64,000 nt of DNA from Stenogyne calaminthoides (taxonomy: Eukaryota; Streptophyta; Magnoliopsida; Lamiales; Lamiaceae). The notes under the pieces were generated by a model. The model had not been told where the DNA came from. It did not search any database and saw only the letters and a program-made list of their open reading frames with translations. Below, piece after piece: positions 49,388 through 60,578 of the stretch. Location: assembly GCA_037126765.1 (NCBI GenBank), contig JBBCBC010000043.1, forward strand, positions 2,914,001-2,978,000. The letters run 5' to 3'. Position numbers and translations under genes: made by a program. The first letter of the stretch is position 1; every line of letters starts with the position of its first letter.

Positions 49388-51225
49388 TGTTGAGATTATA
49401 CCGAAAGTATGCTTTTACTTTGTATAATCCAGACTAATCAATTTCTGACTTATTTAAAAATAAATTGTTTATCAATCGATGCTTTAAATATCATTGAATG
49501 TTACATATATTTATTTATATAACTGCTCATTAAATAAAGACGTGTTACATTGTAGTTAATTTAGTGATACCAAGATCACAGAAAAATTAAAGTAATTTTC
49601 CTTGTAACTAAAAGTACACATTCACGACCTAGATGGAAATGAGCAATCCATCGTGAAAGGTTGTAGTGTAAGGCTCGAATTGGTTTGTCTTGACCAAGAG
49701 ATTACACTAAAGTGCATGACGATGCATTAAAGAGGACCTACAGAGGATAAATTCTTGAGCCCAACTAGGAAGAATTAGACCTCGATGGTTAGTTATTTCT
49801 TAATCTTAGATCCGCTTAAATAGGATTATGTGTGGTTAGTAACTATTGCTTTGACTTATTATGGGAAGAGGATCGGGTGAGATTCAATACCCTATATCTT
49901 GGGCAATATTATTGGTCACGTGCGATTGCTAAGATTTAATCACGGAGAATCGTGTGCAGCACGCTTGTTCGATTTGTCTGGGAGGTTCATAAAGTTTTAT
50001 CATACCAAATCTTGCAAGTGAAACTAGTTTCGGTATGGATAATAATGTTGAACCGTTCCTTTACCAATGATAAAATATATTAATTAATGGAAAGCTATTT
50101 CAATTGGCTTGAATTAATTAATGGACTAGATAATCTTAAACACGGAAATAATAACAAGGGAGCCATATTAACTTGTAATATGAGTTAAGATGGATAGTGC
50201 AATATTAATTATGTAGTGGGATTAATTAATATTTATGTGCTTGAATAATATTGTGGCTCAATATTGATAATTCATAATCCAATCTTAATTCTCCTAAAGG
50301 TCCCCCAAGTAGCCCAAGATAAAGTCCAATAAATCTGAAAATGTGTTTAAAAATAAAATAAATTTGTTGCCTATTTTTCCTTGTATTTTTAGAAATTTAT
50401 GGATAAAAGGAGAAAGATTTTCTTTGAATTTTTGTTATGGAATGAAGATATGTATTCTTGGAATACAAGATTATCTCATTAAATTCAAGAAATATCCCAC
50501 TTGGTTATTCATATAGTGTGTTTCGAAATTTTTGAAAGATAAAGGGCAAGAAAGATTTTCTTGATTTTCTTGAAAATATATTATGGAAGATATGTATTTT
50601 TGAAATACAAGAATATCTCATAAATTCAAGAAGATCCAAATCTTGGATTCTTGGTCCCTCTTATTTTCGAAAAATTCACCATAGCAAGATAAGATGGGAT
50701 TTTTGTGAATATTTTAATTATGGAAAAAAAAAAGAATATAGGAGATATATTCAAAATTTCTTGGAGATCGAAAAAGTTTTTCTACATTGTTTTTCCTAAA
50801 ATTCGACCACCACCCTATCTATAAATAGGGATGATTCTTTCATTCCCAAGTGCAATTCCATGTCTTTGAAAAATTAGTAAATCCACAAAAGTGGTGCAAC
50901 AAAGTTTATTTTTCCTTTTGTTAATTGTTCATGAAAGATATCCTTCCACCGGATTGTCGAAAGCAAGGACTAGGGAATACTTGGGAATGACTTTTGGTGT
51001 GTTTTTTCATATACAAAACCATTGCCATTCCAAGAGGAAGTTCAAATAAACTTCGTAGTATTTCCGCATGAGTAAGGATTCACGTGAATTGTTTATATGC
51101 ATGATTTGTTGTTGAAATTATTATTTGAATTAATATGGGTTAATTCATGCTAGTAATAATTGTTAAATTAAATTGTATTTAAATATTCATCCCTAATAGA
51201 TCCCCGACAATTAATTTCCCCAACA
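49388..51225 (+). repeat. 3' LTR
   Basis: Starts TGTTGAGATTATACCG and ends CCCCAACA, with TGTTG/CAACA inverted termini. TATA box at 50818-50829. Preceded by a polypurine tract. Confidence 0.92.
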
Positions 51226-51230
51226 GTTTT
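51226..51230. repeat. right target-site duplication GTTTT
   Basis: Perfect match to 42262-42266; 5 bp is the usual copia duplication length. Confidence 0.9.
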
Positions 51231-51998
51231 CAATCAGAATCTTCTATGAGATGGGCTGGCGAGTTTTGGACAATCTCTGATGAGGTTGGTTATCTTTTCG
51301 ATTTCTGCAATAGTAACAGGAAAGTTCTTTCGTCTTTGCAACAATATGAAAGAGAAGTTATTGACTACACATTTTTCTTGGAAGACGATAAGAGGTTCGT
51401 TTTTATATTTATATATACATATATATGTTTTGGTTGTTCTTTTTTTAATAAATGTATGTTATTGTTTTAATTTTTTTTTTCTCTTTTTAATAAAGCGAGT
51501 GTCTCTTTGCTTTCAAAGATGTTTACAATCTATCCAGGGATGATCTTTTGACAATGAACAAAAATTCAACAATCATGCAGACAGTAGTCACTGCTTTCTG
51601 TTTGACTATTAATGATGCAGATTTGAATACAGTTCATTCTCGCTTTGTGTTTAATGTTGAACACAGCGTAAGCTTACTGTATATTATATTTTTTTTTAAT
51701 GTTATTGTCTAGTACTACTCATTCTTATAATGTGTTTTTTTAATTTTGCTAGAGGAGTTTATCTGGGCTTGTAAACTGCAAGGGAAATGCAAAGCAGAAT
51801 GCAGCAAATCTTAATTCTGGATGGAAAAATTGGTTAAAAGTGAACAAACAGAGTTTTGAATCTGTTGATTTGGTAATACCTTTTTTTTTTGTATTACTGT
51901 TAAGTTTGTGTTTCTATTACTGTAATGTATTACATGTAATACTTATATATTTTTTATGAATTATTTTTAAATTGGTTTTCTTTTCTATTTTTTTTAAC

Positions 51999-52000
51999 AA
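51999..52000 (+). promoter_or_regulatory. mutated 3' splice site before the catalytic His exon of unit B
   Basis: The intron ends TTTTTTTTAACAA where unit A has TTTTTTTTAACAG, so AG is changed to AA. The exon that follows (52001-52132) is 132 nt, the same as in unit A (40325-40456), with His and Asp at the same codon positions (10 and 27). Confidence 0.7.
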
Positions 52001-52752
52001 ATTTTTGTTCCATTCTGCTGTTTCTCTCACTATGCTGTACTCTGCATTAATTTCGCTGATCGTAAAGTTCACTATCTGGATAATCTTCCTAGTGAAGATG
52101 CGAATACTTATCTTCAATGTGCAGTAGTTTTGGTAAGTAAGCAATTGTGATATATTTAGTATTTCTCATTTATTTCATATTTTCTTATCCTTTTCTTTTG
52201 TTTTTTCATTCAGCAAAAGCAAATGTCGTTATTTCTTGCTAGTCAGAAACATCCTAAAGCAAAAGAAATAATGACGTATGCATTTGAAGATGTTCAATTC
52301 CCTTGGAAAAATTGTGCTCCTAATAGTGATTGCGGTATATTCATGATGCATCACATCAAGTATTTTGATGGTGATGTTTATTCTTCCCCGGATCTTTGCC
52401 AGGTATAATTTTGTCCCTATTAGTTATTATGTTTTTTGTTTTTATTTTGTTTACTTTTTTAATCATTTTGTCCTTTTTTTTTTAATTTTTTAAGGCTGAA
52501 TCAAGGCTTCTTCTAAGGGCTCAATTTTGTGGCGATATAATTCTGTCAAATCTGAACGAGTCGAAGGTTACTGTCCTCAGTCACATTTATATGTTCTATA
52601 AGAATAAGCCCTTCACTATTCGCCAATCAATTGAAAGGAAGAAGAAACTTGCTGAGGAAAAAAAGGCTGAGCAGTTGAAATTAGCTGCTGAAAAGAAAGA
52701 ATTAGTTCAGAGAAGGGTTAGGAACAAGACAAATAAATTTTCACCTATGTAG

Positions 52753-53512
52753 TGCTTTTTGAAGTCTATTATGTTGTTTTTTGCTGCTGATATGTAAAAT
52801 TCTGAATTTCTGCATTTTGAATCTCTTCTAAATCTGTTTCGTTGTTTTGGCTGTTGAATATGTATTTGAATGGAATTCATTTTGCTTTTGGACAATTTTT
52901 ATATTTTGTTTGTTATGTTACATGTTTTTATTGTAGTAAATGATATTTTCTATTTTTATCAAAGGGCTGATGGTTAATTTTTAAGGAACCAGTAATTAAA
53001 GGTATGATCATGTCCTCATTTTCTCTTTATTTTTAACCCTGTTCTTAGTGATTGACTATGGGATTCTCTGTAAGTGGTAAAGAAACAGATGTTGCTCCCC
53101 TGCATTTTCCCTGAACTAGATGACATGGTGAGAAAGCTTTTCAGCATGCCAGAATTTATGATTTTATTATGATAATATCTAATACTTCTCCTTTAATTAT
53201 CTCTATAGGAAGATGATGGAAATGTGGAGGCAGTAAATATTGGTGCTGGACATGTGGCAGTTAATGCAAAGAAAAAAGCGATACACAGTTCCCCAGAGGG
53301 GTCCGATTGGAGTTTCGGGTTAAAATTTTGTGACCTTAAGGAATACCTCTGGAGCAACTATCATTTTTTCTCCCTAATCGTTACCTCCTTTTTCATCCCC
53401 GTGAGTCTGACCGAGTTATACAAAAGGTTAGTCTTCGTAAGTTATTTCATCGACAATCGAATTTTGGAGATGGATATATTTTAAGTTCGCTTATGTCGGA
53501 AAAATTAATTAC
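52753..53512. other. 3' flank of unit B and decayed exon fragments
   Basis: Contains a copy of GGTGAGAAAGCTTTTCAGCATGC (about 53127) repeated near 54001, and an open stretch MEAVNIGAGHVAVNAKKKAI (53224 onward) of unknown family. Confidence 0.35.
53114..53151 (+). repeat. duplicated exon piece, copy 1
   Basis: GAACTAGATGACATGGTGAG with AAAGCTTTTCAGCATGC matches about 53989-54027 with one difference (GATGAC/GATGAT). Confidence 0.75.
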
Positions 53513-54112
53513 GTAACTTTGGAGCTTTTTGTTCCTGAAAATCTGGTTGGTGGGCTTATTGGAAGATTTGGGGAGGATCAAAAATAAGTCTGGAGCAAAT
53601 ATAAAGGTAGTTTTCTTATAGTAGCAATTTATGTTCAACAATTTACTAATGGAATTACTGATCTTAGATTATTGATGCCTTAAATTTGGTGTTCGGTAAT
53701 ACTTCATTTAAATGATGTTGTCTTGAAGTCTCTTCTCCCTATCTATATGCAGTTTATGGTTCAAAAGGTGAACAAAGAAGATCAACTTGCCATTCAGATT
53801 CTTTACAACAATTACAAAAGCGAGATCGGTTTTTTTTGTTGCATGAATGATATGCGAGATATCATATATCATTTAAGGTAGTCTACTTGCTTATATATCA
53901 TATATCATGTAAAACATATTATATCCAATGTTTTCCTAATGAAGTATATTTGCAGATGGACAAATCAAATTTACATAAAAGAGTTTATGAACTAGATGAT
54001 ATGGTGAGAAAGCTTTTCAGCATGCAAGATTCCCAAGTCCGCACTCAACCTCCAAAGACTAGCTTATCGAGGCCATTTAGTCTTGATTTGGGTGAGAGGT
54101 TAGCCAATTCAT
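53513..54112 (+). pseudogene. KH-domain RNA-binding protein remnant
   Basis: VTLELFVPENLVGGLIGRFG (53513-53572) has the KH core with a GRFG loop in the GxxG position. After a frameshift, IKNKSGANIK (about 53577-53606) matches the following helix and strand, and a GT donor-like site follows. Downstream fragments FMVQKVNKEDQLAIQ (about 53753) and MDKSNLHKRVYELDDMVRKL (53957 onward, ending at TAA near 54112) may be later exons. KH proteins bind single-stranded RNA or DNA; this copy is broken. Confidence 0.5.
53989..54027 (+). repeat. duplicated exon piece, copy 2
   Basis: Counterpart of 53114-53151, here inside a longer open frame (YELDDMVRKLFSMQ). This copy is likely the parent. Confidence 0.75.
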
Positions 54113-54115
54113 AAA

Positions 54116-54989
54116 AAGTGCTATTTACGGTCAATGATCTCGCTTAATTTGATTGCATTATTTGATGGCTTCACTAATCTCACTGCTACAATATGTGCAT
54201 TATCTTACCATTTAATTTATAAGTTCTAGTTTTAGGTTTTTTTTTGATAAATTACTAATTTTTAGATGATTGCATGACTTCAATTTTTTGCTTTTTTTGT
54301 TAAAGAATTGTGTGTGTGAGTGTGCGTTGTTAATGTTGATTTAAGCATGCAATATAACATTTATATATTATAAATCATACAACATTATTGTAAACGATAA
54401 AGTACTATCTTTGGAAAGAAAACAAGATGCTTCATCAAGATATGAAATACTCATAAAATATCTAATAACCTAATTTAAAGACAAAAACAATTTGTTAAAT
54501 CGGATGAAAATTTGGTATTTTAGAACCAAATTCTTTTGTTGTGTTTGAAATTGATCCTTTTTTTTTTTTTTTTTTCTCAAAATGCTTCTTAATCCTTTTC
54601 TCCTTCCCTTTATGTGATCTTGCAGGTCTTTCACACTTGTGCTTTTCGGGTGACACTTGTAAGTTTCACTCTTCATTTCAATTATTAGCTTTGAAAATTT
54701 GTCGTAGCCTTCATCAAGTAATTCCCCTCGGCATTTTCAATACTTGCACTCTCCAAAATTAAAATTTTGTAGTACTTTTCTTGATATGTCATTCTTCCAA
54801 CTAACCTCATATGTGTTTTTTTTCTTCTTCTATGTTGACATTTGTGTCTTTCTTCAAAAACACTTGATTTTGCATATTTTGTCCATCTCTTGAGTATGTA
54901 TGAAGTAGGTATAGACCGCTTTAATTTTATATATAGAATTCAGAGACAATGATAGCATAACATTCTGTTTCTTCAAATTTCATGCACCC
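54116..54989. other. no gene recognised
   Basis: AT-rich spacer between the KH remnant and the convergent FAR1-like pseudogene; T17 run near 54558-54576. Confidence 0.3.
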
Positions 54990-57172
54990 ACTTCACATTT
55001 TCATTTGGCTATCATATATAACTTGAAACGTAGAATCTCCAATTAGAACATCATAAAAAAATGTGCTTTCTACTCCCCCTGTGACCAATGTTTTCCCAGC
55101 CATACTTTTGTAGAACTCAGATTCAAATTTTTTGAACATTGATAGTGTATATGTTTCTAAAGCATGCCTTGCCAAACCTGTTGTTAACTATGTATTTGGT
55201 ATCATCCTTATGCAGTTGAGCTCATCTTGCTTCTCATCATTCCTCCAATTCTCCACCATTTTGCTGAAAATGTTATAAAAGTCCGTCAAATTTGTGTTTT
55301 TATTTGCTCCAAATGATATTGCATGATTTGTGCTCTCGCTCCTCTGTGATGATCGTATTCCAGCAGAAAAATAGTCTTTACTTAAAGATGTACACCACTT
55401 CTCCTTCAACCCATATAGTCTTTTAAACCAAGGATGATCTCCTAAATCATATTTATCTATCATTATATTCCAACTTTCTTCAAATGCCTTCTCATTAACA
55501 CATCCCCGACAAACACTTATTGAACAATTCTTTGAATTCAATTGTCATATTTCTTTCCAACAAATTTGCCAACCCAGCATTTTGTTGCAAGTGCAAAAAG
55601 GCAAAGTATGTGCCCTTTTCTAGAAATACACAATGGGAAAGGTAATTTATTTTGCATTATTATATAATATTTGAAATAATGTCTGCTTTTACCTTTTGTA
55701 AGAAAGTAAGCTTTTCTTAATATATCTTGTATTGTCTTGTACTTAAACAACATTTTGTAATAAGAATGTGAGCTTTATTACATTATTATGGAATTAAGTG
55801 TCTTATTAGTAATAAAACAAAATTACATAAGTAGTCAAGCAAAGATTTAAAATATTCTATTATTTGTACTCAAAACAGGTTTCTTAATAAGAATCAAACA
55901 TTATTACAAATTAAAGCTATTAAGTATTACACTAGTAACCAAACAAAGACTATACATGTAGGAAAATAGTATTACCTTTGTAAGGGACACAATTTTTTAG
56001 ACAAGAATTGTACCTTTTCTATTGCATTTGCAATTAAGATCTTGGTCAGAAATATAGTTATAGGACTCTTTCCACCCATTGATTTTCTGAACACCTCAAA
56101 GAGCCACTCGAATGACTCTATTTTTTCATCTGCTAAAAATGCACATCCAAACATCACATTTTTCCAACGGTCGTTGATACCCACAAACGGTTACAAATGA
56201 GGTTGTATTTGTTCGCTACGTAAGTCGATATCAAAACCATAACATCCCATATAGACCATAGTCATCTAACATCATCGAATCCCTCCAAAACACATTAGAC
56301 AATCTACCATCATCATCCAATCTTACCTCGCAAAAGAAGTATAACCGACTCATTACCTTTGTCTTCGCAGGTTTTTCAATTACATTGTTTGCATCCCCAC
56401 CTTCAATGCACTCCATCTTTATAATGACGTACAAAGTTAATATGGTCTTTCTTCGTGTGACCAACCTTGTCTCTTTACACTTCGGCACTTGCTTACTAGG
56501 TATTTGTAAGATTGCATTTTCTTTTCATTCCCACATTGTCATGTCCTCTATAGTTGTAGCTTTTCCATCCGTTATTGCTTTTTTTCGTGAAGAAAATGCC
56601 CCAATTCTGTCTTGCTAATGGATGATTGTGATCGATGACATGCTTCATTACTTCATAGAATCCATCACTATTCAAATTTACTCTCATCATAGCTTTGCGA
56701 TACTTCTTGTTAAGCAACATTCCTTCTTTTTTTCATTGTGTTTAGATCTTCATCCTTTGATTTTCTTTTCCCTTCACAAGAGTAAACAATTTTTTTGCTA
56801 TTTCAATGTGATTTCCATCTTTCGATATTGTGCTTGTTCCTTTACGAACATTAAATCCTACACCAATTTGAAAATGCTTGCGATATAGCTCGTACATTTT
56901 TTCCCAATGTTTCTTCTTTCAATCCAATTAGTGATTTATTATTTTCACCATTGTCAATACTTGCACTTTGCATAATTACTTGCATATGCATAAGATTATT
57001 TGTCAATGTTTTTATAGAATACACTTGTTATATCATCAAATGTGACATGTTAACATTTTTTACCTTCATCATATACTACTATGGCATCCACAACGTGCAA
57101 TGAATCTTCATCATCATACTCATCTAAATCATTTTGAGTTGTACTTTCTTGAATTTGCATAAGAATCGAAAT
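54990..57172 (-). pseudogene. FAR1/FHY3-like (MULE transposase-derived) pseudogene
   Basis: Read leftward from ATG at 57160-57158: an acidic N terminus (DLDEYDDEDSLHVVDAIVVY), FAR1 DNA-binding domain (MYELYRKHFQIGVGFNVRKG; KAMMRVNLNSDGFYEVMKHV; DHNHPLA), transposase core (NVFWRDSMMLDDYGLYG, TNKYNLI-like, RWKNVMFGCAFLADEKIESF, EWLFEVFRKSMGG), then WFKRLYGLKEKW and FSAGIRSSQRSESTNHAIS, typical of FAR1-related proteins. It ends near 54993 without the SWIM zinc finger. At least four frame breaks and stops. About 400 bases of AT-rich DNA (55560-55975) separate two core pieces; GGTAATAC at its start could be a splice donor or an insertion edge. Confidence 0.8.
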
Positions 57173-57180
57173 ATTGTTAA

Positions 57181-57480
57181 AATACTACAACATAAGCAAT
57201 TAAGTAATGTAGAATTTGCTTTTCAAAGATTACATCATAAAAATTACGTAAATATGGCTCTAAGATTTGCATAGGAATCAAATGTTGTTAAGTACTATGA
57301 TTGCATAAACTAATTTTATATTTATTTATCACTAATTTTCTTTATTTTTTTGACAGAATGTGATTATCGGTGAAGTTAAATATCCCGGGAAATTCTATTT
57401 TTTGTTTTCATTTTTTTTAAAATATTAGAGTAGTACAACATAAGCAATTAGAGTAATGCAGAATTTGCTTATCAAGATTA
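57181..57480. repeat. tandem duplication, period about 245 bp
   Basis: ACTACAACATAAGCAATTAA with GTAATGTAGAATTTGCTT and CAAAGATTACAT at 57184 recurs at about 57433 as TAGTACAACATAAGCAATTA, GTAATGCAGAATTTGCTT and CAAGATTACAT. Confidence 0.7.
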
Positions 57481-59135
57481 CATTGTGAACCAATTGAACA
57501 TATACTGAAACCAAAATATTAATTGTGAACCATTCTAACATATCAGAACCAAAAAATCTGAATTCATTCATCTCATATTATGTTGTAATTTAAATGGTTC
57601 CGCCTTTTTCTTGTTTGTGTATGAATTGAGGGTTTTGTATAATTACGTGTTGTTTTTGTTGAAATACTTGATTAATCCCTCCATTCTTGAATTTTGGGTG
57701 TCTCTCTCTTTTTTTTTTTTTTTTTTTTCTCTTGATTTTGATCGCGAATTTTGATTTTCCCTTTTGGAGCAGCTGCTGCTTTTTCATTCAATCTATTTTT
57801 GACCTAAGGGTTTATGGCTAGTTATTAATTCCGGATTTTTCCAGCGACCCATTAAATTTTTTTAGCTGCCCATGATTTTTTTTCAAAGAACCGGCAGGTG
57901 TTGACCGGTCTTCTTAGATCCACAAATTAATAAATTTCAAATTGAATGATTTGTATATGATACAAATTTGTCATGCATTAGAACTACTCATCTCTAAATA
58001 TTATGTTGTGTTTTAAAAAAATAAATACACCAACGAGAATAGTTTGTTGGACTGTATTGAAATTTATTTTCTAAATCTAAGTCGAATATGATATTTTCTA
58101 TGTCTAAATACCTTAATTTCTCTTATTTCCATCAAATAATAAATGAATAAATTTTAAGGAAAACTTATTCATTGTATGAAATTTATATTATAATTATATT
58201 TATAAATTAATATGATAACATTTATCAATTAATATTATTACATTTATAAAATGATATAATAGCATTAAATACTATAATATTAGTTTATAAAAATAATGAT
58301 ACTAATTTATAAGTGTAATAATATTAATTTTATACTTTGAATAAGTTGTATAGGAGAGTTTGTGATAATTAAATATATTTAATAGTAAATACTAACCAAC
58401 CTTACTAGGAATTGAGATTTGTTTTTTATTTTCTTTCAAATTTTAACTTTATATTTTTTTATATTTCTTCTCAAAATTTTAATTATTATATAATAATTCT
58501 CTAATTTAATTTTTATTTTTTTATTTCAGCTAAGTGTAGAGATTTGAGCATATATCCATCTTCTTTGATGCAGTAGATTTTCGTTTCTAAGTTCAGGTTC
58601 TCTTCTTTTTTTACAAACGTTTTCTTAGTGTATATTGAGAATCAAATTGCAAAATTCTATATAGATAAGTTATGGGACAATTTTTTTTTCTTACGTAAAC
58701 TAAAAGAAAAATAATTTGGGCTTTCATTTTTTTTACTATATTTATTCCAGCCCGTACTATAATTTTATCCTGGCTCCGTCATTACACAAGCCAGGAAGAT
58801 GAGCAAAGGAAAACTTGTGAAAAGAAGAAAACAAATTAAGAAAAAAAGTTATATGAGACGGTCTTACGGTCTCATGCATGAGATGTGATACACCTTAGCA
58901 CAAATTACACTCGTCCCTCTCAAAGTGTTAAAATGCCAATGCTCAATAATCTCACCGCGTGAGACGGTCTCTTACAGTAAGTATGTGTTAATCATTAATT
59001 ATTTCTTAGTAGTATTATTTGTAAACAGTATAATTATTTCTCAGATTATTGACCTACATTATGTTACTGGTCATATTCCCATTTCTTAGATGAAAGTATA
59101 TATACATCATTTTCTCTTCAAGCGACCCTAGTGCA
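57481..59135. other. AT-rich intergenic DNA
   Basis: No gene. 58855-58980 holds GAGACGGTCTTACGGTCTCA and GTGAGACGGTCTCTTAC words, a pair seen in some plant MITEs, but boundaries are unclear. A T22 run lies near 57711-57729. Confidence 0.35.
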
Positions 59136-59153
59136 TGTATGTGTTTAACTGAT

Positions 59154-59330
59154 TTTTTTTTTATCGGACAAAGTTAGATGTTAGTTAATACACTTAAACA
59201 CTCAAATACTCCACGAAATCGTCAATCCACCTTATAACTCCCATAACTCCAAATTTGTTCCCAGAGGGAATCGAACCCGTGTCTCCCATTCAAATGAGGA
59301 GCCCAGTGGCTAGGTGGGCTAAGTCACCGT
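59154..59330 (-). mobile_element. tRNA-derived SINE with 18-bp TSD
   Basis: On the minus strand it has a tRNA-like head with a Pol III B box GGGTTCGATTCCC (plus 59266-59278), and ends TTTGTCCGATAAAAAAAA, a typical plant SINE tail. TGTATGTGTTTAACTGAT (59136-59153) and TGTATGTGTTTAATTGAT (59331-59348) flank it, 17 of 18 bases identical. Confidence 0.88.
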
Positions 59331-59348
59331 TGTATGTGTTTAATTGAT

Positions 59349-60578
59349 GATTTATTTGGTTGGTTTGTTGTTGCTATACAAATTTAATTGAAAAAGAGGG
59401 GCACTGGTACTGGTTGAACCTCATAATGTTTGCTAGCTCCAACAAAATATCTCCTCCAATTGACTTGCTTCCAACCCACAACATCACATCTCCAAAAAAA
59501 AATTTAGCGCAAAAGGTGAATAAGATGTTAATTGGACCCAATTTTAATTCTTTTAATTAATGAGTTATATTAACTGATAAAAAAAATTTAATTATTAATT
59601 TATATGCTGAACTGAACAAACAAATATTTTTCAGTATACAAGCTACATTTAAAAAAAAAAAAATTGTTTGATTGAAAATTTGTATATCAAAATTACATAT
59701 GTTGCAAATTGGTTAGTTTAAATGTATATGAGTAGGAGTAGCCGAACAAGTTGAATATTTCAGTGTAAATATAAATAAGTTGAATATTTAAAAAAAGACA
59801 AAGTCTAGTATGAAAATTTTCATACATGAAAACACTTTAATTTACAACCAAATTCTGTAATTGGTGAAGGTAAGACAAAATTGAGTGGTTCATGGTTCAC
59901 TCGGCCCAAGTGATTCATGGTTCACCCGGCTCGAATGAGTCATAATTTAGGGTTCATTATTTAGTGTTTAGGGTATAGATGGTTGATTTAAGACAATTTT
60001 ATAGATTTTCATACATAAAATTTCTTAAAAAAAATAAACTTGAATTACATGATACACTTGTTGTAGTAACTTATATAATAAGAAGCGAGGTGGTTGCATG
60101 AAATTGCCGTTTTGTCCCTGTACGTATCGATCAAATTCATTGGGCCAAAACATCTTAAATCACACAATATTCTGAAATCAACATCACAACTGCAGGCAGA
60201 CGGAGTTCTGTGGAAGTGAAGGAAGAGGGAGTAACAGTAGGCGATGGAACAGTAGAGGGATGCGGGAGGGAAAATTTAAAGTTGAAGAGGCACCGGGTTG
60301 ATGTGGCGGGTCGGGTGTGGGTACCGGATTAACTGGCGAGAAGATATTGCAAAGTTTTCGCTATAATAAATGATGCATACTGAATTTCAACATTTTTATG
60401 AATACATCGTGTATGCATATTAAGTTATTATTATTTTCAAAAGCCAAGCCTAAAGTGCAATAAATGGGCCTGATTACATCCAATACCGATTGGCCATAAT
60501 ATATTTGTAGGCTTATGAAAGTTTAAAATAAACACAATTTAATTTAAGAAGCCCAAACCGACGCTGCTTTAGTTTATA
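59349..60578. other. intergenic DNA
   Basis: No gene. A less AT-rich patch (60180-60360) on the minus strand reads as a Pro/Ser/Thr-rich open stretch and may be an exon remnant, family unknown. Confidence 0.3.

Larger units (their letters stand above)
42267..51225 (+). mobile_element. complete Angela/BARE-like Ty1/copia retrotransposon, 8,959 bp
   Basis: Both LTRs, TSD, a polypurine tract, a degenerate PBS and remnants of gag, protease, integrase, RT and RNase H in copia order are present on the plus strand. Long LTRs (about 1.83 kb) starting TGTTG-GATTATAC and ending CAACA resemble the Angela/BARE group; the lineage is inferred. Every coding domain is broken by stops or frameshifts, so this copy is non-autonomous. 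It lies inside an exon of protease unit B. Confidence 0.9.
40924..52752 (+). pseudogene. Ulp1-type C48 cysteine protease-like gene, unit B, split by a copia element
   Basis: Homologous to unit A. Exons inferred: about 40924-41735 (IEDIKSIGFGG, LMLPRNEGR, LPLIRHWSESK), 41835-42266 joined across the transposon to 51231-51394, 51496-51667, 51753-51872, 52001-52132, 52214-52402 and 52495-52752. The last five are mutually in frame. Catalytic codons: His 52028-52030 (SHYAVLCINF), Asp 52079-52081 (VHYLDNL), Cys 52331-52333 (SDCGIFMMHH). The C terminus is Lys/Glu-rich, probably coiled coil (ERKKKLAEEKKAEQLK), ending FSPM. Damage: G6-run frameshift at 40990-40995, frameshifts near 41395 and 41475, copia insertion, and lost acceptor AG at 51999-52000. 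No first exon or promoter of its own. Confidence 0.75.

Noticed and set aside
58855..58980. MITE with GAGACGGTCTC words
   Set aside because: The words are familiar from plant repeats but the pairing is inconsistent in orientation and no TSD was visible.
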